Positions 1-5,942 are shown, counted from the first letter of the stretch. The stretch: 6,195 bases of DNA from Fidelibacterota bacterium (GCA_012963075.1 DTWI01000131.1:1-6195); one strand, 5' to 3'. The notes: generated by a model not told the origin, from the sequence alone. Program-made: numbers and translations.

Positions 1-51
1 AGCATAACCTTGCCAAGGTTGGGGTCGCGAGTTCGAATCTCGTCACTCGCT
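1..51 (+). tRNA. tRNA-Gly (anticodon GCC), 5' end outside the window
   Basis: This is the 3' part of a glycine tRNA that reads GGC and GGT codons. The anticodon stem pairs 5-9 with 17-21 (one T-G closing pair). The seven-base loop 10-16 carries GCC at 12-14. A five-base variable loop (22-26) follows. The T arm is 27-31 paired with 39-43 around the canonical TTCGAAT loop. The 3' acceptor strand is 44-50 (CACTCGC), which predicts a 5' strand of GCGAGTG just outside the window, and the discriminator is T51. The next bases are CAA, so CCA is not encoded and must be added after transcription. The D arm is missing apart from its last bases. A truncated integrase gene faces it seven bases downstream, which fits use of the tRNA 3' end as an attachment site. 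Confidence 0.95.
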
Positions 52-53
52 CA

Positions 54-86
54 ATAGTTAGCTTTTAGTCCAGCCTAAGAAACTAT
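54..86. repeat. Imperfect 12-bp stem-loop at the tRNA/integrase junction
   Basis: ATAGTT (54-59) pairs perfectly with AACTAT (81-86), and TTTTAG (63-68) pairs with CTAAGA (75-80) through one T-G pair. Three unpaired bases (60-62) lie on the left arm and the loop is six bases (69-74). It starts three bases after the tRNA discriminator and includes the stop codon of the integrase fragment. Neither strand has a T-run after the stem, so it is not a standard intrinsic terminator. It could help end or process the tRNA transcript. It could also be recombinase core-site arms flanking a six-base spacer, or be chance pairing in AT-rich DNA. Confidence 0.45.
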
Positions 87-546
87 CTACGATTCTTTTA
101 TGAACTATTATAGAACTAGGCTTTAATTTTTCTTTTCTTATGTTCCAATACCACTCTAAAATTGAAGGAGAGAGGTGTTTAATCATAATGCCTCGTCCAT
201 ATCGGGTAGCTATGGTATTTTCAAAAGTTTTTAAATGATAAGAAATTAGCGTAATCGTGGATGACTTCGGTGGTTTTGTCCTAAAATGAATTTTTTTATG
301 CTGTAGGTAGGTTTTTATTGCATTATTGAGGGTGAGCTCTTCTTTGCCGCCTTTTTTGATGTCAAATATTCGATTTAATTCTTTTTGCTGTTTTAAGCAA
401 TCATTCCAAGTTAGGGTAGGGCCGAGTTTTCCCAAAGTTATATTAAAATATCTTTTTTTATTTTTTAATGGATCGTACGCATAAATTGAATACATAACAT
501 ATCCATCATTTTTTCCATTTCTTTTTCGTTTGTAAATACTACTCAT
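58..546 (-). CDS. Truncated tyrosine recombinase (integrase), DNA-binding half only
   Basis: The 162-residue product resembles the N-terminal half of a phage or island integrase. Residues 1-65 are a basic, strand-rich arm-binding-like region opening with SSIYKRKRNGK and a GYVMYSIYAYD stretch. Residues 70-160 fit the helical SAM-like core-binding domain: TLNNAIKTYL near the start, then LSPSILEWYW, and LKPSSIIVHKRIVDSFLGW at the end. Full integrases usually run to 300-450 residues and carry a catalytic R...HxxR...Y domain. None of that is present: the frame stops at TAA two residues after the FLGW motif, beside tRNA-Gly. The remaining frame has no internal stop or evident frameshift, so the loss is recent, the fragment is kept for another use such as DNA binding, or this is one end of a split gene. 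The ATG at 544-546 has a weak AGAAG ribosome site upstream. The family call is from motif pattern only. Confidence 0.72.
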   Translation of the reverse strand: MSSIYKRKRNGKNDGYVMYSIYAYDPLKNKKRYFNITLGKLGPTLTWNDCLKQQKELNRIFDIKKGGKEELTLNNAIKTYLQHKKIHFRTKPPKSSTITLISYHLKTFENTIATRYGRGIMIKHLSPSILEWYWNIRKEKLKPSSIIVHKRIVDSFLGWTKS

Positions 547-692
547 ATTGATAACTTCTTTTTAAACTTTTTATTAAAATATGATACAAAATATATTAAC
601 ACACAATTATTTTCCACATGATGTTGAAAACTTCTTATATTCAACAATATTTAAATTTAAGAAAATAATTATAAAATCACTTAACTTTTTTT
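547..692. promoter_or_regulatory. Divergent AT-rich intergenic region between int fragment and smpB
   Basis: No gene is visible in these 146 bases. The region must hold promoters for the leftward integrase fragment and the rightward smpB. For smpB, TATAAA at 670-675 (within TAATTATAAAAT) is a possible -10 box, with no clear -35. For the leftward gene, TATCAT (complement of 580-585) is a weak -10 candidate. There is no Shine-Dalgarno sequence directly before the smpB ATG, only a T-rich run, as is common in FCB bacteria. The inverted repeat at 622-646 lies between the two candidate promoters. Confidence 0.35.
622..646. repeat. 7-bp inverted repeat, possible operator
   Basis: TGTTGAA (622-628) and TTCAACA (640-646) are exact reverse complements separated by 11 bases. 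Arm centres are 18 bases apart, somewhat under two helical turns. The position between divergent genes would suit a dimeric repressor site, perhaps for the integrase. A transcript of this region could also form a hairpin, but no T-run follows. Seven-base matches in AT-rich DNA are not rare, so the call is tentative. Confidence 0.3.
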
Positions 693-1148
693 ATGGATAA
701 GAATATAGAGATAATTAGTAACAATAAAAAAGCATTTTATCGCTATACTATCATTGATCGCTATGAAGCAGGCATGGTTCTTTTAGGCAGCGAGGTTAAA
801 AGTTTGCGCGAAAAAAAGCTAAATTTAAAGGATAGTTTTATTGCTATAAAAGATAACAAAATCTTGCTAATTGGAGCCCATATAAGCCATTATTCACACA
901 CCGGATTTGAAGGACATCACCCGACGAGAAACCGTGAACTATTGCTACATAAAAAAGAACTCCTTCGCTTAAGAGATATTGTTGCACAAAAAGGATTAAC
1001 TATTGTCCCTTTAAAAGTGTATTTTAAAGGCAGCGTAGCAAAGGTTGAGTTCGCTACTGCTAAAGGGAAAAAAACATATCAGAAAAAAGAAGCCTTGAAA
1101 ATCAAAGACTTAGAAAGAGAAGCTCGACGAGAAATGAGGAAAAAGTAG
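693..1148 (+). CDS. smpB: SsrA-binding protein SmpB
   Basis: SmpB is the cytoplasmic partner of tmRNA in trans-translation: it binds the tRNA-like domain of tmRNA, brings it to stalled ribosomes, and places its C-terminal tail in the empty mRNA channel. The 151 residues match the usual 150-160. Signature blocks in order are NKKAFYRYTI (11-20) leading into EAGMVLLGSEVKSLRE (25-40), the HHPTRNRELLLHK segment (75-87), and a C-terminal GKKTYQKKEALK stretch followed by a basic tail (125-151) that orders on the ribosome. The ATG at 693 gives the normal N-terminus, although no Shine-Dalgarno precedes it. The last base of the TAG stop is the first base of the tyrS GTG, so the two are almost certainly co-transcribed. 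The tmRNA gene (ssrA), often a neighbour of smpB, is not in the window. Confidence 0.97.
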   Translation: MDKNIEIISNNKKAFYRYTIIDRYEAGMVLLGSEVKSLREKKLNLKDSFIAIKDNKILLIGAHISHYSHTGFEGHHPTRNRELLLHKKELLRLRDIVAQKGLTIVPLKVYFKGSVAKVEFATAKGKKTYQKKEALKIKDLEREARREMRKK

Positions 1149-2359
1149 TGGGTTTTTTACCTGTTGATGACCAATTAGAAATCATTTCGAGGGGAACAGA
1201 AGAAGTTATTCCACTTAAAGATTTTCGTAAGAAATTAGAGCAATCTATCGACGAGAACAAGCCACTTACTATTAAGCTAGGTTGTGATCCTAGTAGGCCA
1301 GATTTACATATTGGTCATGCTGTTGTACTGCAAAAGCTACGAGACTTTCAAGATTTAGGGCACCAAGCAATACTAGTTATTGGTGATTTTACAGCCATGA
1401 TTGGAGATCCTTCTGAACGCAATAAAACACGTCCACAGCTTACCATAGATGAGGCAAAAATGAATGCAAAGTCCTATATTAATCAATCTAAAGTAGTGCT
1501 TGATATAAAAAGCCTTAAAGTCTTATTCAATAGTAGTTGGCTTAACAAAATGACATTCGAAGATGTAATAAAAATGAGTAGTAAGTATACTGTTGCTCGT
1601 ATGATTGAGCGTGATGATTTTACAAAACGTTTTGAATCTAAAATTCCTATTTCAATGCATGAATTTTTATACCCTTTGGCGCAAGCAATGGATTCGGTCG
1701 AAATTAATGCAGATGTGGAATTAGGTGGTACCGATCAAAAGTTTAATTTATTAGTTGGTAGAGATTTACAAAGAGAGTATGATCAAGATCCTCAAATTAT
1801 TATTACTCTTCCTCTATTAGAGGGAACTGATGGGGTAGAGAAGATGTCGAAATCATATGATAATTATATTGCTTTCGACGATTCTCCAGAGGATATGTAT
1901 GGAAAATTATTATCAATTAGTGATGATATGATTAAGAAATACTACAAATTAGCTGTTTTTGCCGACAAAGATAAATTAGCTTCTATTGATAAAAAATTGA
2001 GCGATTCTTCAATAAATCCACGTGATATCAAGCGAGATTTAGCAAGAGATTTAGTTTCTCGTTATTACGACGATAATAAAGCAAAGAAAGCTGAAGATGC
2101 ATTTGACCAAATATTTATTAAAAAAGATGTTCCAGATGACATTCCAACCATCACTATTGATACCGATTCTAATATCATTGATGTTCTTCTATCGCAGAAT
2201 CTTGTTTCAAGCAAGGCAGAAGCCAAGCGTTTAATTACACAAAATGCGGTTAAAATAGATGGAGAAGTTTGTAGCAACCCAGCGCATGTTCTTGAAAAAG
2301 ATAGTGGTGAACTTGTAATTAAGGTTGGAAAAAGACGTTTTCTAAGAGTATTAAGCTGA
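1148..2359 (+). CDS. tyrS: Tyrosyl-tRNA synthetase
   Basis: This class I aminoacyl-tRNA synthetase activates tyrosine with ATP and charges tRNA-Tyr in the cytoplasm. The 403 residues contain the HIGH ATP motif (54-57), the tyrosine-pocket segment YPLAQAMDSV (175-184), GGTDQKFN (193-200), and KMSKS (232-236). A C-terminal S4-like RNA-binding domain (about 342-402) ends the protein. Layout and length fit the shorter TyrZ-like bacterial type rather than E. coli TyrS. The GTG start at 1148 shares its G with the smpB stop, and GAGGA at 1136-1140 sits seven bases upstream as a good ribosome site. This start gives the family-typical opening, with FLPVDDQLEIISRGTEE just after the first residues. All key motifs are intact. 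Transcription probably ends at the hairpin beginning in the stop codon. Confidence 0.97.
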   Translation: MGFLPVDDQLEIISRGTEEVIPLKDFRKKLEQSIDENKPLTIKLGCDPSRPDLHIGHAVVLQKLRDFQDLGHQAILVIGDFTAMIGDPSERNKTRPQLTIDEAKMNAKSYINQSKVVLDIKSLKVLFNSSWLNKMTFEDVIKMSSKYTVARMIERDDFTKRFESKIPISMHEFLYPLAQAMDSVEINADVELGGTDQKFNLLVGRDLQREYDQDPQIIITLPLLEGTDGVEKMSKSYDNYIAFDDSPEDMYGKLLSISDDMIKKYYKLAVFADKDKLASIDKKLSDSSINPRDIKRDLARDLVSRYYDDNKAKKAEDAFDQIFIKKDVPDDIPTITIDTDSNIIDVLLSQNLVSSKAEAKRLITQNAVKIDGEVCSNPAHVLEKDSGELVIKVGKRRFLRVLS

Positions 2360-2385
2360 TAAAATTAGTTTTATCTTATTTTTTT
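2358..2385 (+). terminator. Intrinsic terminator after tyrS
   Basis: GATAAAA (2358-2364) pairs perfectly with TTTTATC (2369-2375) around a TTAG loop, followed by TTATTTTTTT (2376-2385). The stem is seven base pairs and nearly all A-T, so it is weak for a textbook terminator, but the T-run is long. The left arm starts inside the tyrS TGA stop, leaving no 3' untranslated spacer. It separates smpB-tyrS from the thioredoxin unit. Confidence 0.65.
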
Positions 2386-2430
2386 GTTACCCAAAGTCAA
2401 TTATTCTCATAAATTCGGTAGTTATTTAAA

Positions 2431-2443
2431 TATAATTTAGGGA
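2431..2443 (+). promoter_or_regulatory. Candidate promoter -10 region for trxA
   Basis: A perfect TATAAT lies at 2431-2436, in an 88-base gap that also follows a terminator, so a promoter is expected here. The overlapping TAATTTAG (2433-2440) also resembles the Bacteroidota -7 element TAnnTTTG at all but one fixed position. No convincing -35 box is seen at the usual distance. If TATAAT is used, transcription would start near 2443, giving a leader of about five bases before the ATG at 2448, and the weak AGGGA (2439-2443) would then lie mostly outside the mRNA. Confidence 0.45.
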
Positions 2444-2447
2444 ATTC

Positions 2448-2780
2448 ATGTCTAATAATACTGTCAAAATCACAGATAGCAATTTTAAAAAGCTCGTAAT
2501 TAATTCAAAAAAAGTTGTAATTCTAGATTTTTGGGCTGAATGGTGCGGTCCATGTAAAGCTATAACACCAATTCTAGATGAAATTTCTAATGAATTCGGC
2601 AATAAAGTCCTTATAGGTAAGGTAAATGTCGATGAAGTTAAAGGATTACCCGTAAAATACGGTATTCGTAGTATACCAACTTTATTGTTTTTTAGTAATG
2701 GAGAAATAACACAACAAGAAGTTGGTCTTCAATCTAAGCAGACATTAGTAGATAATATTACCAAAATTATAAAAAGTTAA
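2448..2780 (+). CDS. trxA: Thioredoxin
   Basis: This small cytoplasmic thiol-disulfide reductant serves ribonucleotide reductase, peroxiredoxins, methionine sulfoxide reductase and similar proteins. The 110-residue product is a single thioredoxin fold of normal length. It has the WCGPC active site at residues 32-36, the buried aspartate D27 in ILDFWAEW, the conserved lysine of GKVNVDE (K58), and the cis-proline P77 in SIPTLLFF. There is no signal peptide or added domain, so it is cytoplasmic. The ATG at 2448 is the only sensible start. The stop is followed after 19 bases by trxB with no terminator between, so thioredoxin and its reductase are probably made from one transcript. Confidence 0.97.
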   Translation: MSNNTVKITDSNFKKLVINSKKVVILDFWAEWCGPCKAITPILDEISNEFGNKVLIGKVNVDEVKGLPVKYGIRSIPTLLFFSNGEITQQEVGLQSKQTLVDNITKIIKS

Positions 2781-2799
2781 TATTAAACAAATTAATTTA

Positions 2800-3735
2800 G
2801 TGACAGATAAAACTATTCATAAAACCATCATTATTGGTTCTGGTCCAGCTGGACTTACTGCTGCGATTTATGCAGCACGTGCTAATTTAGATCCAATTGT
2901 TTTTGAAGGAAACCAACCTGGTGGCCAACTAACTATCACCACAGATGTGGAGAATTATCCTGGATTTCCAGACGGAGTTTTAGGGCCAGATATGATGGAT
3001 TTATTTCGTAAACAAGCTCAGAAATTTGGAGCTCAATGTTTTTATAAGCATGTATCAAAAGTGGATTTTTCAAGTTCTCCATTAAGGGTTTATGTTGGAG
3101 ATGAAGAATATCTTACCAAATCAGTTATTGTTTCTACTGGTGCATCTGCAAGATTATTAGGCCTTGATGCAGAGAATGAACTGATGGGGTATGGAGTAAG
3201 TACCTGTGCTACCTGCGATGGATATTTTTTTAAAGACAAAGAGATAGTAGTTGTAGGTGGAGGAGACTCAGCAATGGAAGAAGCAAATTTTCTAACAAAA
3301 TTTGCAAATAAAGTTACTATTCTTCATCGTAGAGAAGAGTTTCGAGCATCAAAAATAATGATCGATAGATCTCTAAATAATCCAAAGATTGATATTATCA
3401 AAAATGTTGTTGTAAGTGATATTTTTGGATCACAAAAAGATGGAGTTAGTGGTGTCTTGTTAACCAATACATTGAGCGAAGAAGAAAGCAAATTTAATTG
3501 TGATGGTGTTTTTTATGCTATTGGGCATAATCCTAACACCAAACACTTCCAAAATGTACTCGATTTAGATGAACAGGGATATATTCAGACTAAAGGTAAA
3601 TCAACGACGACGAATATTCCTGGAATTTTTGCATGTGGAGATGTGCAAGATAGTTATTATAGACAAGCAGTTACAGCGGCTGGAACAGGATGCATGGCCG
3701 CTATGGATGCAGAGAAATATTTAGAAAGTTTATAA
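2800..3735 (+). CDS. trxB: Thioredoxin reductase (NADPH)
   Basis: This FAD enzyme passes electrons from NADPH to oxidised thioredoxin, here very likely the product of the gene directly upstream. At 311 residues it is the low-molecular-weight bacterial type. Motifs in order: FAD-binding GSGPAG (13-18), GGQL (41-44), the redox CATC (136-139), NADPH-binding GGGDSA (153-158), the 2'-phosphate-recognising HRREEFRA (176-183), which supports NADPH over a ferredoxin-type donor, and a C-terminal FAD segment GIFACGDV (275-282) followed by RQAVTAAGTG. Nothing essential is missing. The start is GTG at 2800, with no upstream in-frame ATG in the gap and no recognisable Shine-Dalgarno. The FAD motif sits where expected with this start. 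Confidence 0.97.
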   Translation: MTDKTIHKTIIIGSGPAGLTAAIYAARANLDPIVFEGNQPGGQLTITTDVENYPGFPDGVLGPDMMDLFRKQAQKFGAQCFYKHVSKVDFSSSPLRVYVGDEEYLTKSVIVSTGASARLLGLDAENELMGYGVSTCATCDGYFFKDKEIVVVGGGDSAMEEANFLTKFANKVTILHRREEFRASKIMIDRSLNNPKIDIIKNVVVSDIFGSQKDGVSGVLLTNTLSEEESKFNCDGVFYAIGHNPNTKHFQNVLDLDEQGYIQTKGKSTTTNIPGIFACGDVQDSYYRQAVTAAGTGCMAAMDAEKYLESL

Positions 3736-3756
3736 AAGAATAGTTTCGCTGTCTCT

Positions 3757-3765
3757 AAAAGGAGG
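3757..3765 (+). promoter_or_regulatory. Strong Shine-Dalgarno site for the ABC ATPase gene
   Basis: AAAAGGAGG ends four bases before the ATG at 3770 and fully matches the standard anti-Shine-Dalgarno core CCUCC. It is by far the best ribosome site in the window; smpB and trxB have none. It fixes the start and shows the gene is set up for independent initiation, although it probably shares the trxAB transcript. Confidence 0.8.
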
Positions 3766-3769
3766 CAAT

Positions 3770-4462
3770 ATGGAGCTTAAGCAAATTTATAATATCAGCA
3801 CTCTGCTGCTGAATTATGGTGAAAGAAAAGTTTTAGATATCAATACTCTAAAATTTCACAACGGATTAATTTATGGCATATGTGGAGACTTGGGGTCTGG
3901 TAAAACTTCTTTAATGAGGATTCTTGCCGGTCATGAAGTTCAATCTAAAGGAGATTTATTATATCAAGGATCGCCCTTTAAAAAAAGTCTTTTTGGAAAC
4001 GTAAAACGCGAAAAAGAAATTTATTATATAAATGCGAATATGTTGGATTCTAATTTTTCAACGAGAAACCTTATGAAGAAAACATTCCCATCAAAATACA
4101 AAGAGATTCAGAAACGTCATTTTGCATCATTTAGTTCAGAAATGATTTGGAATACCGCTATTAACAAATTATCCGACGGACAAAAACATTGGTTAAAAAT
4201 TGTTATTGGTTTAGAGAAGGATCCAAGAGTTTTGTTGATTGATGATTATGGTGTATATATAGACAACAAAAATGAAATGATGTTTCGAAGAAAATTACTC
4301 AAAATGAATGATGTCTTAGGAACAACAATCCTTCTTTCATCTCATAGTGATTATTTCTTAAAACAATTTGCAAACGTAATTATACACTTAGATAATGGGC
4401 ATATATCAAAAATTAGAAAGGGTTATAAAAGATCAAATTATGGCAGAAGAGAAAAAAAATAA
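3770..4462 (+). CDS. Orphan ABC-type ATPase with altered catalytic motifs
   Basis: The 230-residue product is a single ABC nucleotide-binding domain. It has an A-loop tyrosine (Y16 in NYGERKVL), a good Walker A, GDLGSGKTS (39-47), and an H-loop histidine H192 in LSSHS. Several motifs deviate: the signature is LSDGQ (134-138) instead of LSGGQ, Walker B is VLLIDDY with aspartate D159 where the catalytic glutamate normally sits, the Q-loop region (YYINAN, 85-90) has no glutamine, and the D-loop is not the usual SALD form. ATP binding looks likely, while hydrolysis may be slow or altered. The C-terminus is short and very basic (KIRKGYKRSNYGRREKK). No permease gene is next to it in the window. It overlaps the following exported-protein gene by 23 bases, suggesting translational coupling and a possible envelope role. 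The substrate is unknown; a divergent transporter ATPase is the default reading. Confidence 0.8.
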   Translation: MELKQIYNISTLLLNYGERKVLDINTLKFHNGLIYGICGDLGSGKTSLMRILAGHEVQSKGDLLYQGSPFKKSLFGNVKREKEIYYINANMLDSNFSTRNLMKKTFPSKYKEIQKRHFASFSSEMIWNTAINKLSDGQKHWLKIVIGLEKDPRVLLIDDYGVYIDNKNEMMFRRKLLKMNDVLGTTILLSSHSDYFLKQFANVIIHLDNGHISKIRKGYKRSNYGRREKK

Positions 4463-5942
4463 ATTAATTCAATTATCTCTATTTATAATTTTTTCCGTTA
4501 ACTATTTAATTGCTCAACCAGACAATCATTTTGATCCGTTTGATTGGGAGATATATAGTCAGTCCGGTAGGATTAATTCGATTTCTGAAGACAATACTTA
4601 TTTCTATTTTGGAACTGAGAATGCAGGGATTCTGCGTTTTAATAAATTTTCCGAACAATTTGATATTCCAATCACTCAAGCTCAAGGATTGCATTCAAAA
4701 TCAATTAGACATGTTTATTTCGATGAAAATACTGGAATATTGTGGGTTGTTGGGGATAAATTTATAGAGTATAGTTTTTCAAAAACAGGCGGATGGCAGA
4801 AATCTGCGTTAACCAAAACGCGAATTTTAGATATTGGATCTAGCAATAATTATCTGTGGCTTAGATCAGGTCCTAATTTTACAAAATTAGATCATATCAA
4901 CGGTGTTAATTTGGGAACATATTCATCTCCAGATGAATCCAATGTTAATTGGGGAGATATTTCTTATAATTATATGAACCTAACAAACTTTAATTTTAAT
5001 GATTATTTTGTTGAGGATGCATGGTTATTAACTATCAATGGAGCGTCAGATAGTAGGGGAGATTTCTTAAAATATAAATCTTATTATAAATCAGAACACA
5101 AATTCAGTTGGATTGGTTTGGACAACGGAGCATTGTTACAGATAGATAAATTTAGTAAGTCAATTAAACCAATTTTCCATGGCCTAGGGACGAATTCGAT
5201 AAGAGATGTTTTTGTTGATGATGATTTTCTATGGATTGTGGGTAAAGGAGGAATTACAAAATTTGATATAGTTCACAATGCATCTGAAGTGCTTAGACCT
5301 GAAGAGTATTTTCAATTTGATGGGCGTGCTATATCTTCACTGTTAAAGGTTGGTAATGAATTCTGGTTTGGACTCAATGGTTATGTACTTATTTATAATA
5401 CAAAAAAAGATTCATTTACTAGATTTCGCTCTGAATCAATGATTACTGATTTAGCACTAAAAGATGATAAAGTTTGGGCTTCCAATGTAAGATACGGTTT
5501 TGGTGATATCTTTGCGATTGATATAGAATCAAGAACAAAGCTAGAAGATGAAATTCCTAATGTGCCCAATCAAGATTGGAATGAAATTTTGGTTATGAGA
5601 TATAATGCTAAATCTAAAGGTATAAAAGCAGCGTTCTATAAAGATAAGAAAGTATATTTTTCTAATGAGAATGGTATATACAATGACAGTGTAAAGCCAT
5701 CAAATTTAATGGTAAACTCAAGTTTATATTTTAATGGTGCCGTAAATGATATTTTGGTCTTGGAAGAATTAATATTTATAGCAACAGAAAGAGGATTATT
5801 TGCTATTGATTTAAGATCTAAAAAACTATTGGAACATTATGATTTTCTATTTTTACGTGATATTATTGAAATAAATTACTTTTCAGATTTTTTAGTATTA
5901 CTTACTAGAGATGGATTAGTTAAGTTTGATATGGAATTATAG
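4440..5942 (+). CDS. Secreted beta-propeller repeat protein, function unknown
   Basis: With the ATG at 4440 the product has 500 residues and a clear signal peptide: a charged KK-containing start, a hydrophobic core LIQLSLFIIFSVNYLIA (9-25), and probable cleavage before QPDN. An upstream in-frame ATG at 4395 adds 15 polar residues ahead of the signal and is less likely. The mature protein consists of propeller-like repeats of the form I-x-x-I, a loop, then W/F-x-G-x-x-x-G and a closing strand such as ILRFN or ITKFDI. Examples lie near 43-68, 88-112, 128-151, 221-239, 253-277, 297-320, 334-361, 434-457 and 471-497. These resemble the sensor propellers of FCB two-component regulators and some PorZ-like exported proteins. 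No kinase, anchor or C-terminal sorting domain is visible, because the protein ends inside the last repeat. It probably acts in the periplasm or at the outer membrane. The next gene starts on the last base of its stop codon. Confidence 0.78.
   Translation: MAEEKKNKLIQLSLFIIFSVNYLIAQPDNHFDPFDWEIYSQSGRINSISEDNTYFYFGTENAGILRFNKFSEQFDIPITQAQGLHSKSIRHVYFDENTGILWVVGDKFIEYSFSKTGGWQKSALTKTRILDIGSSNNYLWLRSGPNFTKLDHINGVNLGTYSSPDESNVNWGDISYNYMNLTNFNFNDYFVEDAWLLTINGASDSRGDFLKYKSYYKSEHKFSWIGLDNGALLQIDKFSKSIKPIFHGLGTNSIRDVFVDDDFLWIVGKGGITKFDIVHNASEVLRPEEYFQFDGRAISSLLKVGNEFWFGLNGYVLIYNTKKDSFTRFRSESMITDLALKDDKVWASNVRYGFGDIFAIDIESRTKLEDEIPNVPNQDWNEILVMRYNAKSKGIKAAFYKDKKVYFSNENGIYNDSVKPSNLMVNSSLYFNGAVNDILVLEELIFIATERGLFAIDLRSKKLLEHYDFLFLRDIIEINYFSDFLVLLTRDGLVKFDMEL

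Noticed and set aside
610..618. TTTTCCACA matches the loose DnaA-box pattern TTWTNCACA
   Set aside because: It is a single match in AT-rich DNA, with no cluster of boxes, no dnaA or dnaN neighbour and no unwinding-element array. It does not support a replication origin.
547..692. A possible tmRNA gene (ssrA) next to smpB
   Set aside because: The gap is only 146 bases, lacks a tRNA-like end with a T arm, and has no tag-peptide frame. It is too short for tmRNA.
2065..2277. Minus-strand open frame of 70 codons within tyrS
   Set aside because: It lies wholly inside the well-conserved S4-domain end of tyrS, has no recognisable family features and no sign of its own promoter or ribosome site.
3736..3769. 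A possible terminator or separate promoter between trxB and the ATPase gene
   Set aside because: The 34-base gap has no stem followed by a T-run and no recognisable -10 and -35 pair. Only the Shine-Dalgarno site is supported.
4395..4439. Upstream in-frame ATG at 4395 as the start of the propeller gene
   Set aside because: It would place 15 polar, charged residues before the signal peptide and enlarge the overlap with the ATPase gene to 68 bases. The ATG at 4440 gives a standard signal peptide.
4506..4767. Short open frames on both strands inside the start of the propeller gene
   Set aside because: They lie inside a longer frame that has a signal peptide and repeats, and their products show no recognisable domain pattern. 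They are shadows of the real gene.
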